A stretch of 64,000 nucleotides of DNA from Prinia subflava (taxonomy: Eukaryota > Chordata > Aves > Passeriformes > Cisticolidae): assembly GCF_021018805.1 (NCBI RefSeq), contig NW_026960611.1, positions 1,178,001-1,242,000 of the forward strand. The letters run 5' to 3'. This document shows, one piece after another, positions 59,241-64,000 of this stretch. Within the stretch, counting starts at the first letter, position 1. Every line of letters begins with the position of its first letter. The translations under genes were made by a program, and so were the position numbers. Below the pieces are notes generated by a model. That model was not told the origin of the DNA. It saw only the letters and a list, made by a program, of their open reading frames with translations, and did no database searches.

Positions 59241-60149
59241 AAAAGAATCTCAATATTTGTAATTGTAGAACACGACCATGGGACAATTATGAGTTCTAAT
59301 AAACAACCGAGGAAAGCATGGAAGAAGGGGGGGTTTTTTTGAACAAACTTTGCTTGCTATTACCTATTATAAATCTCAAACTATTCTGTAATAAGAGTCT
59401 TTGAATTATAACTTTAGAAGCTTGTTTTGTATTAAAGAATTTTAAACTGTAGTTTTAGAATGTAAAAAGGCTTTCTCACAGACTGGTAGAAAAACATCCT
59501 GGATATGGAAGAAAGACTTGAGCTCGCTGATTTATGGTTCTCGAAAAAGGGGAAACAGAACATCACTATCAAAGACTGATAGACCTGGAAAACAGAAGCT
59601 GGACTCCACATATGGAAGCTGGACCCCACCACCTGGAATGCATATCCTGAATGTACATCCTGAAATATTGAAATCTAAAATAGACTGCAATAGGTATTGA
59701 ATAATGACGTTAAAAATCAGAAATAGAAACTGCTGAGAAAAGCTTATGAAAATGCATGAATATAGCAAATAAAATACCAGCAAGTTCAGCAATCGGGGTG
59801 CAGTCGGAAGGGAAAATCCTTCCACTGTACCCAGCATCCTGTCTTTGCTCACACTTTACCATGCTAATTAATCAATTATTAAATTGAATTGCTGCTTGAT
59901 ATATTGGCCATGTCAAGCGTCTCATTTCTAACAGATACATTTTCATTTACTAAAATTCCTAATCTTTGATAATAGACTCCCTTTTCTGCTGTGCTTAGTT
60001 TAGCCCCCATTTCAGATGTTAAAAGCACAGCACAATCTCACGCTAACTAAAAGCAAACTAAACTTGCAACTGAATTTTCAAAACCGTGGTTAGGAAGGTA
60101 AAGCAGCCGGCTATTAGCCTTGCACACAGCACTGTTGCTTTTAAAAACT
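59241..60149. other. Unresolved AT-rich block upstream of ERV-A gag
   Basis: The place where the ERV-A leader, primer-binding site and 5' LTR would be expected. None matching the 3' LTR (40193-40754) was found. Several AATAAA words occur on the plus strand (59240, 59298, 59764), possibly from another, unidentified LTR. Confidence 0.4.
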
Positions 60150-60560
60150 CATGCTGCCACTGCCTAGCCGCCGCGCTGCTCTGAGCCAAGTGTGGGGGGC
60201 AAAACCTGCCGCTCGCTCAGCCGCACTGCCGGGCTGCCGCGCGCCACTGGGCAGGGGGGGAGGGCTCGCTGCTTGCTGCACCACCACCGAGCCACACGCC
60301 ACCCGCCGCCGCCGCTCGGAGCTGCCGTTCCATGGGGCCACCGAGCCACACACTGTGCGCCAAGCCGCCGCGCGCGCCTCAAGGCTACACGCCACACCAA
60401 GGGGGCAGGCAGGGCTCGCACTGCCGCGCACCGCCAAAAGCCGCACTGGGGTGGGAGGGGCAAGCAAAGCCCACCACTGCTCGGAACTCCCTCGTGCTGC
60501 TCTCCCCACCGCGCCGCTTGTCCCCCTGCTACGCCGCTGCTGGCCACGTGTATTTAAAAA
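60150..60560. other. CpG-rich block
   Basis: About 410 bp of very high GC with imperfect repeats of CACCGAGCCACAC (60283 and 60337) and AGCCGC words. It has long open frames on both strands (140 and 150 residues) that are mutual shadows without a domain. It may be part of an LTR or leader, or an isolated CpG island. Confidence 0.5.
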
Positions 60561-62037
60561 GGGACAGACCTGAAAAGAACAGGGCATATGCATATATTAA
60601 TATTCAGCTCTTAATTAAAGGGATCAGCTCATTATTAAAGTCATCAGCAGGATTGCAGAGTTCGATCAGAGTTTTCCACTCTGCTGCAGCCATCCGAAGG
60701 AGCAGGTGCTGTCCCAGTTCATCTTTCCACTGCAAACAGTAGAAGCGCAGTCCTTGTTTCCATAGGAAGAGCTAAGAGTTCTCTCTGGTCAACCATCAGG
60801 AGGCAGAGCAGTGAGCAGTCTGCCACTGGAGTGCAGAGTCAGCTCTTTACCATCAGGGAAAAACCTTGAGAGTTTCCCATTGTCAGACTCAGTCACCCCA
60901 GCTAGCCGGTTCCCATTCCATCCGAACTCCTCATAGGTCATGGTGAATCTTCAAACCAGGCCAGGGGGTGTGTCCACTTCTTGCTCGGCCAGGGCACTAT
61001 CTAATTCTCTTCTGACGCATATAACTTTTTGTCTTGGGGTGCAGTTTCTCTAAAAAACCCTCCCAGGATTCACAGGAGCGGTTTTATTTGCATATACAAA
61101 TGCATATGCATTTGTCCTGGCCGCAGCAGCTGCCGAAGGAGGTAGTTACAGAGAACAATGACAGGGCTATCTAGGTATGGGCTGCTCCTTTTCACTTTTT
61201 AATGAGGTAGGAAAATGCTGCCAGACAGCTTTTCTTCAGGGCAGCTTCCCTCTGTCTTAAAACTTGCTGGGTTGTGGGGGTTACCTCTAGCCAGGAGGGG
61301 GTCAGCCGCTTTAGAGGGACAGCAGCCTCACCCCAGCGATGGGGTTCTCTGAAACAAGGTAAAACCCCCATTTTTCTAAAGGGCTGGGTGACAGCACAAA
61401 TTGGGAGGAGGGTGGGGTTGCATTCTGAGAGCTCAGAGCTCTTTTAATATGCTAATGGGTGCTCTGTGTTTTCCTCTGGAGGGATGGAGCAACTGTCTCG
61501 CTATGGGGCTAGGACAGGGATAGCCCAGCCCCTCCCGACTGGGAAATTTGTTCATAACAGACCCACGCTACACAGCTATGATGCTCATGCTCCTTTGCTA
61601 CCGTTTCCCACAGGGCCACGTAGCCTTTCCGTGCTCTACGAAGAGCGAATTTGAGTATTCCCACCTCCCCTAATGGAGCGGGAATTCTCACCCTTGCCAG
61701 TGCAGTTCAGGTGTCTCAGTTTGCGGAGTATCTCTTCGCCGGGCAGGACTTCTTCGGGAGCTGAAGAAGCTACCCTACCCTTCCTCCTAGAGAACGCAGT
61801 AGCTGAAGGGGGTCTGCTATCTCAGAAGGTGCAGGACTTCCATGAAACTTGTGATTAGAAATCCAAAAGCTGTTGCAATGGGTATCCAATCGTTTCTGCC
61901 GAGAGAGCAGATGTAGCAGTGCTCTCTTCGGTGGAAGCCAAGCTGTCGCAGTCTCTCTGCAGTTGTTGCAGTCCAGTGGGGTCTGGTGCTGTCTCGGTCA
62001 GGCACGGGGTTGTGTGGCCTACATCTGTGTGCCAGAA
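60561..62037 (-). other. Unresolved retroviral-looking block
   Basis: On the minus strand an AATAAAACC signal lies near 61085 next to an octamer-rich ATGCATATGCATTTG segment; no termini or coding domain could be fixed. A minus frame at 62124-61855 (89 residues) continues into the shared block and might be env-derived. Nothing else is supported. Confidence 0.35.
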
Positions 62038-62149
62038 ATGCGCGGTTGCTAGTCCACAACACGGAACGAGACTCCTACAGGCTGCCGAGTTCAAGCTGAT
62101 ACCACAGAGAGACAGCTGCTGCAATTACTTGCAGAGATACCTCTCTTGG
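62038..62149 (-). repeat. Second copy of block shared with 40027-40139
   Basis: Nearly identical to the ERV-D env-associated block and ends at the same base, immediately before the ERV-C LTR. Suggests a second ERV-D-type remnant here. Confidence 0.75.
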
Positions 62150-63138
62150 TGAGACACTAATTTTGAAGCTTTGAGAAAAGCTAAGGTTACAGTTAACAAT
62201 GGATGTTGCTGATTTAGCTGAAATGAATAGATAAGCTTTGCTGAATTCAGTTAAAAGTTAGAGGATGATGAAAAGAAACCAGATTTAAGATAAGCTACCC
62301 CGGATCTAATAACTCATTGCTTGTCTGTTGCCCTGGTTTTTCTGAGATTTTTTAAAGCTTTCTACTTGCTTGTAAGATAGAGTCAGTTCTTTAGCTACTG
62401 TTGCGATATTAAGGGTCAGTCTTTCACTTTCTCACGCTTTAGAACATAAACAACCCTTCTTGTTTTTGTTCACTGTCCTTTGCTTACATATTTCCAGCCT
62501 GAAAACAATGTTAGTTGACAGCTGGTCTAGCCAGTGGGATAAAGGGGTAGTAACCCCAGGAGCCAATGTGCTCCCAGACCCACAAGATTATAAAAAGAAA
62601 AAAATAAACAGGCTAGGCCCTCTTTTCTCAGTAGAGAGCAGCTTTCACTAAAGACTCTACCTCCATGTTGTTGATTATTGCGTTCCGAACAACACTTGTC
62701 AAACAGAGAAACTAATCAATACAAGACCTCCTGTTTCCAGAAACCCACTGAAATAGTCCTGGAAAACAGGAAACAGGGAGTTCTACCATCCATTAATCAC
62801 ATCTGCATTGAAAAGGTTGAAAGTTTAGAACAAGGAAGACTCGTTTTACTTCCTCCTTTTGGTGACCACTCTTCACAATTCTTGTCAATTAGCATACAAA
62901 GCGGAGAAGAGGAAGTGACAGGGGTATGAATATGCATTTGTATTTTGTGTATTCAACATTTTTCTAAATAAAAGGCTTTGTAATTACCTGTGATCTTTGC
63001 ATTGCGCATTCGGGAGCTATCCCACGCACTGCCCGGCGTCGCAATAAACATACACTTTCTAACTTTAACTGTTAGAGAGTTTTTGTCCATCACAGTTGGA
63101 TATCAATATTAGATCGATATTCCTATTTTAATAAATCA
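62150..63138 (+). mobile_element. 5' LTR of ERV-C (family C), split by another LTR
   Basis: Begins TGAGACACTAATT and ends TAATAAATCA, the same limits as the solo copy at 21255-21914. A 369-bp LTR lies inside at 62326-62694. AATAAAAGG lies near 62968 and AATAAA near 63044. A primer-binding site follows 2 nt later, so this is the 5' LTR of a provirus continuing beyond the window. Confidence 0.85.
62326..62694 (+). mobile_element. Solo LTR (family H), CTTGTC target duplication
   Basis: Begins TGTTGCCCTGG and ends CCGAACAACA, inverted termini. Exact 6-bp CTTGTC duplications lie at 62320-62325 and 62695-62700. The empty site is seen in the copy at 21255. TATAAAA at 62589-62595 and AATAAA at 62603-62608. 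Length is 369 bp, the size of alpharetrovirus-like LTRs. Confidence 0.93.
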
Positions 63139-63140
63139 TC

Positions 63141-63160
63141 TGGCGACTGTGGCAGGACTC
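63141..63160 (+). promoter_or_regulatory. Primer-binding site of ERV-C
   Basis: TGGCGACTGTGGCAGGACTC, 2 nt after the LTR end. It resembles the complement of a tRNA-Ser 3' end with a few differences; the tRNA assignment is tentative. Confidence 0.5.
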
Positions 63161-64000
63161 TGCTCTCTCTGGCCGAGGGGCCATTAGGGTCTTGGACCCC
63201 TCTGGGTGCCCACCCAGAATTTTCTGGGAAGAGGGCTCCCACGGCCCCGCTGACACCCCAGGGAAAGACTAGGACCTGTCAAAACTACGGACAAAAAGGT
63301 ATGTTTAATAAATATTTGAAATGGGTACCTTTGAATAGAGGCAGCTTATAAGAGATTTCTAATACAAAGTAGAGGCCTGATTGGGTTTTGTAAGCTCCGC
63401 GAAGTCTGGTATTTGTGGTTTGTGTTTCAGGTGGTGCTGGCAGCAGCACCAGGAGTTTGTAGCCTGTGTCCTGAGGTGGGGCAGCGGCAGCAGGACAGCC
63501 AGTTTAGCTGTGTTCTGGGAGCAGTAGTGGCTCCATTTGGCTTGGTTTGTGACTGAGAAGCGGCTTGGTGAGCTGCGTGTGGGTGTCAGCCGCGAGTTTT
63601 GGGATGAGAGGGGTCCCGCTGTGGGTCTCAGGAGACCGCAATTGCAACCCGTGCGTGTAGTGTAAACAAATCTTTGTTTTGTAAGTTTGCATGCTTACAC
63701 TGTGGAAATTACTGGTGTGCCATACGTGTTGTGGTTTGTGAGAATTTGTATTTTGAGTTGTGTGTTTTTGGGGTGTGCTGGTAGCGTGCTGTACGTGTTT
63801 TGGAGGAGTGGTGTATGTTTAAAGTTGTAAAAGAATTTTAAAACCCCCGCCTGATCAGCAGAGGGATATCTGTGTTGGTGTTTGTGAAAATAGTGCTTAT
63901 ACAGTTCCTGGAATGTGTGCCACGGGGAAGTACTGTGTGTGAGTTTTGTTTGTGTGGCTGGCAATGATATTTTAACCAGTGTGTTGTTAAGTTGAGAAGA
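63161..64000 (+). other. ERV-C leader region, runs off the window
   Basis: Non-coding so far. A splice-donor-like AAG|GTATGT lies at about 63300 and an acceptor-like TTTGTGTTTCAG|GT at about 63420-63432. From 63700 on it is GT-rich with TGTGTTTG words. No gag start recognised before the window ends. Confidence 0.5.

Noticed and set aside
60141..60742. Frames of 120-150 residues on both strands
   Set aside because: Mutual shadows in very GC-rich sequence; no recognisable product.
60793..60943. A minus-strand frame of about 50 residues with a protein-like look
   Set aside because: Too short, no family match, surrounded by stops; chance cannot be excluded.
1..64000. tRNA, rRNA genes and CRISPR arrays
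   Set aside because: No cloverleaf-type sequence or regularly spaced repeats seen; tRNA-like matches are only retroviral primer-binding sites.

Overview
The window looks like avian nuclear DNA, probably from a songbird. It contains CR1 LINE fragments with the bird-type 3' end (repeats close to ATTCTATG), no SINEs, and a very heavy load of endogenous retroviruses (ERVs) and solo LTRs. One host gene is recognisable: SMAD2, on the minus strand. Its first coding exon lies at 24472-24764, with the start codon, reading frame and both splice sites intact. A CpG island at about 36590-37520 is the likely SMAD2 promoter and untranslated first exon. About 12 kb of AT-rich intron 1 lies between them, and AT-rich sequence below 24.4 kb is probably the next intron. 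No later SMAD2 exon was found.

Layout. 1-10.3 kb is stacked repeats: a CR1 reverse transcriptase split by a solo LTR, a minus-strand ERVL-type element (gag, protease, RT) split by a second CR1, and further LTRs. 10.3-36.6 kb is SMAD2 intron with about eight LTRs; six of the window's solo LTRs show exact target-site duplications (TSDs). 36.6-37.5 kb is the CpG island. From 37.8 kb to the end almost everything is retroviral. A CR1 fragment is followed by the 3' LTR and env of a minus-strand provirus (here 'ERV-D'). ERV-D is cut by a minus-strand betaretrovirus-like provirus ('ERV-A', 40193 to about 59240: gag, pro with a dUTPase-like part, pol, env). ERV-A pol carries one solo LTR, and its gag is split by a 10.8-kb plus-strand provirus ('ERV-B', 46868-57659). 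ERV-B has paired LTRs, a 6-bp TSD, a degenerate gag and env and no recognisable pol, and carries two solo LTRs of its own. After two unresolved blocks, the 5' LTR and primer-binding site of another plus-strand ERV ('ERV-C') begin at 62150 and run out of the window.

No viral frame is intact; stops, frameshifts and insertions break all of them. The main inferences are: (i) SMAD2 is a known avian Z/W gametolog, and this ERV density plus changes in a normally conserved exon suggest the W copy; (ii) ERV-B has similar LTRs but a ruined interior and no pol, so it was probably already defective and mobilised in trans; (iii) the differences between its two LTRs are all in the first half.
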